Shown here in pieces: positions 1 to 6,032 of a DNA stretch of 6,032 nt. The translations under genes and the position numbers were made by a program. The DNA comes from Chloroflexota bacterium. GTDB lineage: Bacteria > Chloroflexota > Anaerolineae > Anaerolineales > UBA4823. The notes below the pieces were generated by a model. That model ran no database searches, was not told the DNA's origin, and saw nothing but the letters and a program-made list of their open reading frames with translations. Location of the stretch: positions 1 to 6,032 of the forward strand of contig JAGDMX010000171.1 of assembly GCA_017860725.1 (NCBI GenBank). The letters run 5' to 3'. The number at the start of each line of letters is the position of its first letter. Positions within the stretch are counted from its first letter, which is position 1.

Positions 1-2226
1 ATCGAGCTTTTGATAAAGATCTTCCAACTGACCAATCCCCAACTCTTTTTCCAATTCGCCAACCACCTCTGAACAGCCAGCCGCAACGGCCCCACTCCAG
101 GTAAGCTCTCCGACTGGCAGGGCGCAATTTGGTTCAAGATTCTCGATGGTTAATATCGAACTTTCTGAAGGCGCAGGTAAAACCGCCTGCTCGTTGGCCG
201 CAGCCAGTAAGAACGGTGCGATCGCTGCCCCAGCCTGATATTGTCCCAAGACAGCCCGGTCGAGCAACGGAGTGAGCGGATCGGCGACCAGTTCTTCCCA
301 GGTTTCATCGAGCTGATTGGGATCGAAGGCGGGATGAGATGCCATCGCCAGCACCTCACCCGTTTCGGCGTTAAGCAATACCGCCGCGCCGCGCCGGTCA
401 CCCAATTGAGCATCAACCTGCTCCTGCAAATCCAGATCCAGACTAAGACGGACATCCACTCCTGCGGGAGGTTGGCCGTAGAGGAGGTGATTCCACCAGA
501 TCGTCCAGACCGGGTTTCCGCGCAGACCGCGTAGATACGGGTCCAAGGTCTCCTCCAGACCCGATTGCCCATATACAGGATGGTTATACCCTACCACCGG
601 ACTGAGTTGCGGATAGAGGTATTCGCGGGTCAGATCACCCGTTGTGCCAGAGTTCTTAGTCAGGGGCGAATCATCCCGATCAAGCAGGTCACCACGAGGC
701 ACGAATCGATCAGAAATCGAGCGGCGGGCGTTGTCGGTTCTTACTAATAAGGCAGGGCCTCGATAGTAACCCCACCAACCCAATACGATGGCAATTGCAA
801 CCAGCCCGCCCAGCAGAAGTGCACCTAAAACAAGATAAGGCCGGGTCCCAGGAAGATAGGTAGGTCGTGATTCGGATTGTTGGCTGATCTTCAACAGAAT
901 CAACAGGGATACAAAAGCCGTTAACAGCGAGGAGCCTCCGTAGGAAACAAAAGGCAGAGTCACACCGGTTAACGGCAACAAGCGTAGATTCCCGCCTGCT
1001 ATTAAAATGCTCTGCGCGATGAGGTATGCAACCAGCCCTCCAGCCAGTAATCGCTGGTAAACATCCGGAGCGCGTAAGGCAACGCGCAGCCCTCTGGTTA
1101 CAAGGATCGCCAGGAGCAGGACTAATCCGAATGCTCCAAGTAACCCGCCTTCTTCAACGATGGCTGCAAAGATAAAATCCGAGTGGGCGACTGGCACCAG
1201 GATAGGATTTCCTAACCCAGGTCCCCTGCCTACCAGACCGCCATTGGCCACTGCCAGCAGAGATTGTACGATCTGATATGAGCGACCACTGGGGTCAAGC
1301 CAGGGATTTAACCAGGAGTCCACCCGCAAGCTCACTACTTCGAACAGGACATAACCGGCAGCCCCCGCCAGTCCGATAACCAGTAAACTGACTAACAAGA
1401 TAAGCCCCCGCCCAGTAGCCAGATAGGTAATTATAGAAAATAGGAATATAAAAATGATGACGGTTCCCAAGTCGCGCTGAACCAGCAACAGGAGTAATGT
1501 GACCCCAATCATCAAAAAGGTTGGAGCAATCAGCGGGAGGAGCGGGGCCTGAGAGCTCGAGGCGGATGTCGCCCCTGATTGAATCACTCTGCCAGAGTCA
1601 CTTTCTCCAGGTGGAAGAACGCTAACCACAAGCTGACGGTCGGCAAAATATGCCGCCAGGTAGATAATCAAGAGCAGTTTCAGCGGTTCAGAGGGTTGAA
1701 AATATACTCCGCAACAGCCTAACCACAAGCGGGGGCTGGATCCTGTCATCGGATTCGTGCCCAAGACCAGTGTCAGCGCAGTCAGTAGGAGACCAGTGGT
1801 GAGCCAGAGATATTTATATCTTCGCAGAAAAGTCAGCAAACCAGCAAAGCGTACACCCAGGATAAAGACAACAATAGAAACGATCATCCAGATCGTTTGA
1901 CGTAACCCGAAATCTGGATAGATCCGCCAGATTGTTAATAGACCCCACCCGCTTAACAAAGCAACTAACGGCAAGAGGTAAGGATCACTTTTGGGGAGTT
2001 GGTGACGCACCTGATAGTACGCCACTGCAAAAATGCACAACCAGGCCAGGAAACCCAGCCAATGCTGCCAGCGATATACCTCGTTAAAAGATCGGAAACG
2101 GACAATTGGTGAGAGGGTTAAGGCGAGGGAATATAACCCAAGGAACAGGCCTGCCAGAAGCAACAAGCGGGCCTGGATACGATCTTTTAGGAGCACAGAA
2201 ATAATGGCTTGCACTGATAGTGGCAC
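1..2226 (-). CDS. RodA/FtsW-type SEDS glycosyltransferase fused to a class B PBP with degenerate active site (3' end outside window)
   Basis: The frame is open from an in-frame TGA at 2232-2230 to the window edge, about 742 codons, with no stop. I take GTG at 2226 as the start (a G-rich run lies 11 nt upstream); GTG at 2214 is equally possible. Residues 1-455 form a SEDS polymerase, which makes glycan strands from lipid II. About twelve membrane segments are visible, with the signatures FQPSE (176-180), QRDLGT (250-255), AHSDFIFA with the probable catalytic Asp350, and PFVSYGGSS. A further membrane segment (about 463-487) leads into a periplasmic class B PBP part, with VPRGDLLDR, GYNHPVYGQSGLEE, LSLDLDLQEQ and ETGEVLAMASHPAFDPNQ. 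Where family members have SxxK this protein has AAIA (667-670, after YQAG), and where they have SxN it has GCS (717-719). The transpeptidase therefore looks inactive, although the KTG motif is not visible. The two extra N-terminal helices resemble actinobacterial RodA. It is the last visible gene of the FHA operon. The SEDS-PBP identity is secure; RodA rather than FtsW is inferred. Confidence 0.93.
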   Translation of the reverse strand, partial: MPLSVQAIISVLLKDRIQARLLLLAGLFLGLYSLALTLSPIVRFRSFNEVYRWQHWLGFLAWLCIFAVAYYQVRHQLPKSDPYLLPLVALLSGWGLLTIWRIYPDFGLRQTIWMIVSIVVFILGVRFAGLLTFLRRYKYLWLTTGLLLTALTLVLGTNPMTGSSPRLWLGCCGVYFQPSEPLKLLLIIYLAAYFADRQLVVSVLPPGESDSGRVIQSGATSASSSQAPLLPLIAPTFLMIGVTLLLLLVQRDLGTVIIFIFLFSIITYLATGRGLILLVSLLVIGLAGAAGYVLFEVVSLRVDSWLNPWLDPSGRSYQIVQSLLAVANGGLVGRGPGLGNPILVPVAHSDFIFAAIVEEGGLLGAFGLVLLLAILVTRGLRVALRAPDVYQRLLAGGLVAYLIAQSILIAGGNLRLLPLTGVTLPFVSYGGSSLLTAFVSLLILLKISQQSESRPTYLPGTRPYLVLGALLLGGLVAIAIVLGWWGYYRGPALLVRTDNARRSISDRFVPRGDLLDRDDSPLTKNSGTTGDLTREYLYPQLSPVVGYNHPVYGQSGLEETLDPYLRGLRGNPVWTIWWNHLLYGQPPAGVDVRLSLDLDLQEQVDAQLGDRRGAAVLLNAETGEVLAMASHPAFDPNQLDETWEELVADPLTPLLDRAVLGQYQAGAAIAPFLLAAANEQAVLPAPSESSILTIENLEPNCALPVGELTWSGAVAAGCSEVVGELEKELGIGQLEDLYQKLD

Positions 2227-2256
2227 CCGTCAGACAGCCCCCCAGGGTGGTTTCCT

Positions 2257-3117
2257 CTACTCCTTCAAGTATTTTTCAACGAGCAGTCCCAAACGCTGAC
2301 GAGTTTCGGACGGAATGACTGCTCGATTTGTGATCAATGCATTCGCCAGGGCGTTTGGACACGGGCAAGCACGTCTTGGTTGGATGTTCTTGGCCAGATT
2401 ACGCACAGCCTGTTGAGCAATGGCGGTGTTGCGTTGCAAGATTTCGACAACGATCTCCACCGTCACTGGCTGCTCACTGATATGCCAGACATCATAATCG
2501 GTGACATGGGCCATGACCGCGTAGCACATTTCCGCTTCACGAGCAAGAAATGCCTCTGGGGAGGTCGTCATGCCGATTACCGCCATCCCCCAGGCGCGAA
2601 AAGTGTTCGATTCAGCTTTGGTCGAAAATCGCGGACCTTCGATAGTGATCATCGCTCCACCCCAATTGACCTTAGCCCCGGTTTCCTGAATTGCCTGGTA
2701 GAGCTGGCTAGATAGATCAGGACAAAACGGATCAGCGACATTGATGTGAACCACCATGCCATCGCCAAAAAACGAACGTTCACGATCCCTGGTCAGATCA
2801 AAGAGCTGGTCTGGGACAACCAACTCGCCAGGAGCAAAATCCTCGCGAAGCGAACCACACGCACTGATACTGACTATTTGATCAACCCCAAGTGATTTCA
2901 GAGCAAAGATATTGGCACGGTAGTTAATCTCTGAGGGCGAGATATGATGCCCGATGCCGTGCCGGGCAAGAAAACAGACCTCCTGACCCTCCAAATAGCC
3001 GTTTAATACAGGCGCGCTGGGCGCCCCAAACGGGGTATCCACTTTAATTTCCCGGACATCTTCACAACCAGGCATATTATAGAGACCTGATCCACCAATG
3101 ACTCCAAGCTTACCCAC
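2257..3117 (-). CDS. mtnP: S-methyl-5'-thioadenosine phosphorylase (MTAP)
   Basis: This 286-residue protein has the usual family length. It should cleave methylthioadenosine, the by-product of polyamine and other SAM-dependent reactions, with phosphate to adenine and methylthioribose-1-phosphate in the cytoplasm. Family motifs in order are GVIGGSGLY (5-13), TPFG.PS (28-34), RHGIGHH (52-58), NYRAN (65-69), EGPRFSTKAES (160-170), IGMT.SPEAFLAREAE (181-196) and TDYD (206-209). The two Asp of TDYD bind 6-aminopurines in MTAPs, which argues against a guanine/hypoxanthine-specific purine nucleoside phosphorylase. A CPC pair at 251-253 matches the CxC motif known from some thermophile MTAPs. The GTG start lies inside the end of the upstream FHA gene (8-nt overlap) and has a strong AAAGGAG ribosome site, so translation is probably coupled. 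Its place in a wall-synthesis operon is unexpected; no other methionine-salvage gene is visible. A methylthioinosine-specific variant cannot be fully excluded. Confidence 0.95.
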   Translation of the reverse strand: MGKLGVIGGSGLYNMPGCEDVREIKVDTPFGAPSAPVLNGYLEGQEVCFLARHGIGHHISPSEINYRANIFALKSLGVDQIVSISACGSLREDFAPGELVVPDQLFDLTRDRERSFFGDGMVVHINVADPFCPDLSSQLYQAIQETGAKVNWGGAMITIEGPRFSTKAESNTFRAWGMAVIGMTTSPEAFLAREAEMCYAVMAHVTDYDVWHISEQPVTVEIVVEILQRNTAIAQQAVRNLAKNIQPRRACPCPNALANALITNRAVIPSETRQRLGLLVEKYLKE

Positions 3118-3550
3118 TTAAATTCTCCTTTCCAAGGTCAACCTTAAGCTTTACCTGTCCAATTTGGAGTTCGTCGCCTGCCGCCAGAACAGTTGCGGTA
3201 TTTACATTCTCCTGATTGAGGAAGGTCCCATTGGTTGACCCCAAATCTTCTACCCACCACTGGCTGTGGTGGAATTCCAGCTTTGCATGATGGGCAGACA
3301 CGGTCATGTCATCCAACTGGCAGTCGCAAGCGGGATCGCGACCGATGAGAATTTCTGCCACTGCAAATCGCTGAGTAGTCCACCCATCCGGCAACTCCAA
3401 ACCCAGTTCGATGACGGGGATTTCCTCAGCGGTTATGTTTTCCGACTGGCGCTTTAAATCACGCCACATGGTATACACCGCCCAAAACAGGAAGGCATAC
3501 AGAGCCAGGATCAGCGCCAACCGCAACACTAGAAAAATATTTCCACTCAA
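3110..3550 (-). CDS. Membrane-anchored FHA-domain protein, FhaB/FipA-like
   Basis: This 146-residue protein has one N-terminal membrane segment (about residues 6-29), a short charged linker (30-55), and a C-terminal FHA domain (about 60-138). FHA domains bind phosphothreonine peptides. All key residues are present: IGRD with Gly70 and Arg71, Ser85 and His88 in the SxxH motif, and the loop STNGTF (105-110) with Asn107, so it should be able to bind phosphopeptide. This layout matches actinobacterial FhaB, which sits next to rodA and pbpA and links Ser/Thr kinase signalling to the division and elongation machinery. The TTG start begins 9 nt after the TGA of the FhaA-like gene, in the same reading frame, with only a weak ribosome site (AGTGAG). 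It was chosen because it places the membrane helix right at the N-terminus, as in the family. Its 3' end overlaps the MTAP start by 8 nt. The partner kinase is not in the window. Confidence 0.88.
   Translation of the reverse strand: MSGNIFLVLRLALILALYAFLFWAVYTMWRDLKRQSENITAEEIPVIELGLELPDGWTTQRFAVAEILIGRDPACDCQLDDMTVSAHHAKLEFHHSQWWVEDLGSTNGTFLNQENVNTATVLAAGDELQIGQVKLKVDLGKENLSG
3125..3131 (-). promoter_or_regulatory. Ribosome binding site of the MTAP gene
   Basis: On the minus strand AAAGGAG ends 7 nt before the GTG at 3117-3115. It lies inside the last codons of the upstream FHA gene and decides the GTG start of the phosphorylase. It is the strongest Shine-Dalgarno match on this strand. Confidence 0.8.
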
Positions 3551-3559
3551 TGGATATAC

Positions 3560-4336
3560 TCACTTGGGAAAGGGCGTAACCGGCTCCGTCGCGCCGGGCG
3601 GAGGAGGCATTGCCTCCGATGTATCCTGCCCATAGATCAACTCCACTCCAGCAAGCGAGATCACATCCCCTGAGAAAAGAGCGCATTGCGTCAATTTAAC
3701 CCCATTCACAAACGTCCCACCTGCAGAATCAAGATCGAAGATCATATAAAGCCCCTGAACCGCTCTCAATTGGGCGTGCAATCGAGAAACTCGCCGGTCC
3801 TCAACCACAATATGATTATCTACCCTGCGCCCGATATTGATTACCGGTTGAGATAACGCAAATATATTTTTGCCGTCAAGAATCAGATAGGCGTGGGAAG
3901 GAATAGGTGTATCCATTGAACCAGACAGCGCCAGGGTATTTGTTTCTTCTACCTGTTGGGGAGCAATCCAGGCACGCACATTTATCTGCTGGTACGGCAA
4001 ATCCGGATCGGCGTTGATTTTAATGATGGGAGAGGTAATAAAATAAAGTCCATCGCTCAGACCCGCGCGCCAGATGATATTGGCGAACTCATCCAGGAGA
4101 TCCTGATTATCACGCAGCGTCTGTGCTAATGCTGGGTGAACATCCAGGCTATAGAGATTGGGCGCCATCCGTTTCCCACTACTATCCAAATGAATGCCGG
4201 ATTGCATTGCCAGGATCAGATTATCTGAAAAGCCACCTGGTCTCTGCTGGGACGGCAACAAGCGCCCTGCCCCGCCTTCGATTATGGATTGTAGACGGGA
4301 CTCAAGCTGGTCTAATGTCAACTTTAAAATACCCAT
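3560..4336 (-). CDS. FhaA-like protein: DUF3662 N-terminal domain plus FHA domain
   Basis: This 258-residue protein starts at ATG 4336 with MGILKLTLDQLESRLQSIIE, which resembles the opening of the FhaA family (a short Met-Gly start followed by an amphipathic helix). A TTG 14 codons upstream is open but lies within the promoter-like sequence and adds unconserved residues. Residues 1-125 match the DUF3662/FhaA N-terminal domain in layout. Residues 126-147 form a linker, and 148-236 are an FHA domain with INIGRR (Arg170), SRLH (Ser184, His187) and GGTFVNG. The loop reads SAGGT, so the Asn usual in STNGT is Gly206; binding may be altered, though Gly occurs in other bacterial FHA proteins. A Pro-rich tail (243-257) ends the protein. 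There is no membrane segment or signal peptide, so it should be cytoplasmic. In actinobacteria FhaA binds the phosphorylated pseudokinase MviN and restrains wall synthesis; a similar wall-control role is inferred here. It is the first gene of the operon. Confidence 0.85.
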   Translation of the reverse strand: MGILKLTLDQLESRLQSIIEGGAGRLLPSQQRPGGFSDNLILAMQSGIHLDSSGKRMAPNLYSLDVHPALAQTLRDNQDLLDEFANIIWRAGLSDGLYFITSPIIKINADPDLPYQQINVRAWIAPQQVEETNTLALSGSMDTPIPSHAYLILDGKNIFALSQPVINIGRRVDNHIVVEDRRVSRLHAQLRAVQGLYMIFDLDSAGGTFVNGVKLTQCALFSGDVISLAGVELIYGQDTSEAMPPPPGATEPVTPFPK

Positions 4337-4349
4337 AGTTTTCGGGATT

Positions 4350-4378
4350 ATTATAGGGGAGAGGTGGTGATCCGACAA
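4350..4378 (-). promoter_or_regulatory. Putative sigma-70-type promoter of the fhaA-fhaB-MTAP-SEDS/PBP operon
   Basis: On the minus strand TTGTCG (4378-4373) is followed after exactly 17 nt by TATAAT (4355-4350), a perfect -10 box. Transcription would begin around 4343, leaving a leader of only about 7 nt before ATG 4336 and no ribosome binding site. This supports the ATG over the upstream TTG start, because the TTG lies in the -35 box. It is predicted from sequence only. Confidence 0.6.
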
Positions 4379-4405
4379 GCCTTGAAAAAATCAGCCAAAT
4401 CCAAA

Positions 4406-4414
4406 TGGTATACT
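4406..4414 (+). promoter_or_regulatory. Putative extended -10 promoter of the archease-rtcB operon
   Basis: TGGTATACT is an extended -10 element (TGn followed by TATACT). A TTGAAA lies at 4382-4387, but its spacing of 21 nt is too long for a normal -35. A tandem repeat CCAAATCCAAAT (4395-4406) sits just upstream. A start near 4421 would leave almost no leader and would exclude the GGAG at 4415-4418, so this promoter competes with that ribosome site. Weakly supported. Confidence 0.4.
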
Positions 4415-4420
4415 GGAGAA
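4415..4420 (+). promoter_or_regulatory. Possible ribosome binding site of archease
   Basis: GGAGAA lies just before ATG 4425, with 6 nt between GGAG and the start codon, a normal Shine-Dalgarno distance. It directly abuts the predicted -10 box, so it can act only if transcription begins further upstream than that box implies. Confidence 0.5.
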
Positions 4421-4424
4421 TGTA

Positions 4425-4835
4425 ATGGAAACACCGGCTGGTTTTCAGGAAATCGCACATACGGCTGATTGGGAACTGTATGTGTGGGCTGCTGATTTGA
4501 ACACGCTGCTCGAACAGGCCGCGCGAGGGATGTACTCTTTAATGGCAGCCCGGCTTCAATCCAGCCCGCGACAAAGGCGAGGTTTTGAGATCCATTATCT
4601 GGACAATGAGAGCCTGCTGGTATCCTTTCTGGCTGAATTGCTTCTACTTAGTGAGCTTGAGAATCTTGGATTTGATACCTTCGATTTACAGATCGAGAGT
4701 GAACGGTTAATCGCGGATCTTTCTGGCGCGCCAATAGAATCAATTGCCAAAGAGATCAAAGCGGTCACTTATCACAACCTGGCGATTCGGAACACTGCAT
4801 CCGGTCTAGAGGCCAATATCGTCTTCGATGTCTGA
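4425..4835 (+). CDS. Archease (RtcB ligase cofactor protein)
   Basis: This 136-residue protein has typical archease length. Archease promotes guanylylation of the RNA ligase RtcB and lets it turn over repeatedly, and it can widen the ligase's nucleotide use. Visible family motifs are HTADWELYVWA (11-21, where the family has HTAD followed by a strand), LDNESLLVSFLAELLLL (about 59-75, matching the D.E.LL..WL.ELL pattern), IKAVTYHNL (about 111-119) and the C-terminal strand NIVFDV (131-136). The acidic residues in the first and last of these motifs belong to the conserved metal-binding cluster of the family. It lies 33 nt before rtcB on the same strand, the usual functional pairing, and diverges from the FHA operon. 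The ATG start is followed directly by conserved sequence, so the start is well placed. There are no membrane segments; the protein is cytoplasmic. Confidence 0.95.
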   Translation: METPAGFQEIAHTADWELYVWAADLNTLLEQAARGMYSLMAARLQSSPRQRRGFEIHYLDNESLLVSFLAELLLLSELENLGFDTFDLQIESERLIADLSGAPIESIAKEIKAVTYHNLAIRNTASGLEANIVFDV

Positions 4836-4854
4836 ACGATAACTGGTGAGGATT

Positions 4855-4860
4855 GAGGAG
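4855..4860 (+). promoter_or_regulatory. Ribosome binding site of rtcB
   Basis: GAGGAG ends 8 nt before ATG 4869 in the 33-nt gap after archease. No promoter or terminator is seen in this gap, which supports co-transcription of the two genes. Confidence 0.75.
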
Positions 4861-4868
4861 ATGTAAAC

Positions 4869-6032
4869 ATGATCAATTTCCACGACATCAAAGAGATCAG
4901 TAAATTTGAGTGGGAAATCCCGCAGTCCTTCCGAGCAGACATGCGCGTGCCTGTGCGCATCTTTGCAACCCGCCAACTGCTCTCAGAAATCATGGATGAT
5001 AAATCTTTAGAACAGGCTGTTAATGCTGCAACTTTACCCGGCCTGGTTGGTCATGTCGTGGTGATGCCAGATATGCACCAGGGCTATGGTTTTCCGATCG
5101 GTGGTGTCGCGGCGACGCTGCTGCCGGATGGGGTGATCTCCCCAGGAGCTATCGGTTACGATATCAACTGCGGTGTCCGTTTGCTCGCCTCACAGATCCC
5201 ATACGAAGCCGCAAAACCGCACCTCGCAGATCTCGCTTCTGCTCTCAATCACTTTTGCCCAAGCGGGGTTGGCACCAAAGGGCACATCCATCTTTCCGAA
5301 AAAGATCTCGACCAAGTCTGCCGGGAAGGCAGCCGTTGGGCGCTAAAAGGCGGTTATGCCAGTGAAGCGGACCTGCGGCGCACAGAAGAAGGTGGTGTTT
5401 TCAGTGAGGCGGACCCAGCGCAAATCAGTCGACACGCCAAAGAACGGGGACGCTCCCAGATCGGGACATTAGGCGCTGGCAATCATTTTATTGAGGTTGA
5501 CCTGGTCGATCAGATTTTCGATGCAGAAGCTGCCCGGGTGATGGGGCTGCAAGAAGACCACCTGGTTGTGATGATCCATTGTGGGTCACGCGGCTTCGGT
5601 CACCAGATCTGCACCGATTATGTTAAAGATTTCCAGAGCGCGGTGCGCCGGTACGGCATTCACCTGCCCGACCGTGAATTGGTCTGCGCGCCGCTGAACT
5701 CTCCCGAAGGTAAAGCTTACCTATCCGCCATGCGCGGCGCGGCAAATTATGCGTTTGCAAATCGTCAAGTCCTGGCCCATTACGCCCGTAAAGCCTTCGA
5801 ACAAGCCCTGGCTGGCAAAGTACCTGACTGGCACCTGCATCAGGTATATGATATTGCACATAACATGGGCAAGGTAGAAAACCATCAGGTGGCCGGGAAA
5901 GAGCTGAGAGTTTGTGTCCATCGTAAAGGAGCGACGCGCGCCTTTGGTCCAGGATTCGAGGGCTTGCCGGAGGAATACCGGCCGATCGGCCAGCCAGTGC
6001 TGGTTCCAGGGAGCATGGGGACCGCCTCCTGG
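4869..6032 (+). CDS. rtcB: RNA-splicing ligase RtcB (3' end outside window)
   Basis: The visible 388 residues are most of an RtcB, which is often about 400-480 residues long. RtcB joins RNA ends carrying a 2',3'-cyclic phosphate or 3'-phosphate to a 5'-hydroxyl, using GTP and Mn2+, in tRNA splicing or RNA repair. The sequence shows PDMHQGYGFPIGG (67-79), then YDINCGVR with metal ligands Asp98 and Cys101, GAGNHF with His206, HCGSRGFGHQ with His237, DIAHNMGK with His331, and HRKGATRAFGPG with His351, the residue matching the guanylylated histidine. PGSMGTASW (380-388) follows just before the cut. All catalytic residues seen in the family are present, so the enzyme should be active. The archease just upstream points to the archease-dependent branch. 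In bacteria the likely role is RNA repair or tRNA-end healing, but the substrate is not shown by the sequence. The start has a good ribosome site. Confidence 0.97.
   Translation, partial: MINFHDIKEISKFEWEIPQSFRADMRVPVRIFATRQLLSEIMDDKSLEQAVNAATLPGLVGHVVVMPDMHQGYGFPIGGVAATLLPDGVISPGAIGYDINCGVRLLASQIPYEAAKPHLADLASALNHFCPSGVGTKGHIHLSEKDLDQVCREGSRWALKGGYASEADLRRTEEGGVFSEADPAQISRHAKERGRSQIGTLGAGNHFIEVDLVDQIFDAEAARVMGLQEDHLVVMIHCGSRGFGHQICTDYVKDFQSAVRRYGIHLPDRELVCAPLNSPEGKAYLSAMRGAANYAFANRQVLAHYARKAFEQALAGKVPDWHLHQVYDIAHNMGKVENHQVAGKELRVCVHRKGATRAFGPGFEGLPEEYRPIGQPVLVPGSMGTASW

Noticed and set aside
150..572. 140-codon minus-strand open frame, plus a 97-codon plus-strand frame at 241-534
   Set aside because: Both overlap the PBP part of the fusion gene in other frames. 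Their translations are Arg/Trp/Ser-rich without motifs, whereas the fusion frame carries clear PBP motifs.
2227..2256. Possible terminator or promoter between MTAP and the SEDS-PBP gene
   Set aside because: The 30-nt gap has a C/G run but no hairpin followed by a T-tract and no convincing -10/-35 pair; co-transcription is more likely.
2380..2715. 111-codon plus-strand open frame opposite MTAP
   Set aside because: It is an antisense shadow of a well-conserved enzyme gene, with no recognisable motif and no ribosome site seen.
3459..3686. 75-codon minus-strand frame and overlapping plus-strand frames around 3266-3635
   Set aside because: They lie across the fhaA/fhaB genes in other frames and show low-complexity, motif-free translations.
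4337..4378. N-terminal extension of the FhaA-like protein from TTG 4378
   Set aside because: The extension MSDHHLSPIIIPKT is unlike the family start, and the TTG lies in the predicted -35 box; ATG 4336 fits the FhaA family opening.
4772..4993. 73-codon minus-strand frame between archease and rtcB
   Set aside because: It is antisense to the archease end and rtcB start, both of which are well supported, and has no family resemblance.
5623..5921. Two minus-strand frames within rtcB
   Set aside because: They are antisense shadows of a region encoding conserved RtcB catalytic histidines.

Overview
The window shows a bacterial chromosomal region with two divergent gene blocks. The gene set suggests a member of the Chloroflexota (Anaerolineae-like): a DUF3662-plus-FHA protein, a small membrane-anchored FHA protein and a RodA/PbpA-type wall enzyme on one side, and an archease/RtcB pair on the other. 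This assignment is inference from gene content and moderate GC; there is no rRNA or other marker. I see no mobile element, CRISPR array, tRNA or rRNA.

Minus strand, read right to left from about 4336 to 1: an FhaA-like protein (4336-3560), an FhaB-like protein (3550-3110), S-methyl-5'-thioadenosine phosphorylase (3117-2257), and a large fusion of a SEDS (RodA/FtsW) glycosyltransferase with a class B penicillin-binding protein (2226 to beyond base 1). Spacings are 9 nt, an 8-nt overlap and 30 nt, so this looks like one operon. It resembles the actinobacterial fhaA-fhaB-pstP-rodA-pbpA cluster, with MTAP at the place of the phosphatase and rodA and pbpA joined in one reading frame. FHA domains read phosphothreonine marks, so the unit probably couples Ser/Thr-kinase signalling to peptidoglycan synthesis. 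No kinase or phosphatase lies inside the window.

Plus strand, from 4425 to the right edge: archease (4425-4835) and the RNA ligase RtcB (4869 onward, cut by the window end). Archease speeds up and sustains RtcB guanylylation, and the tight linkage is typical. The 88-nt gap between the two blocks (4337-4424) carries divergent promoter-like sequences.

The most notable observation is in the fusion protein. The SEDS half keeps its signature motifs and the periplasmic-loop Asp thought to be catalytic. The attached transpeptidase domain keeps the usual fold landmarks, but its SxxK motif reads AAIA and its SxN motif reads GCS. It therefore looks like a catalytically dead transpeptidase kept on an active glycosyltransferase, perhaps as a built-in allosteric or scaffold domain. 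The third (KTG) motif is beyond the window.
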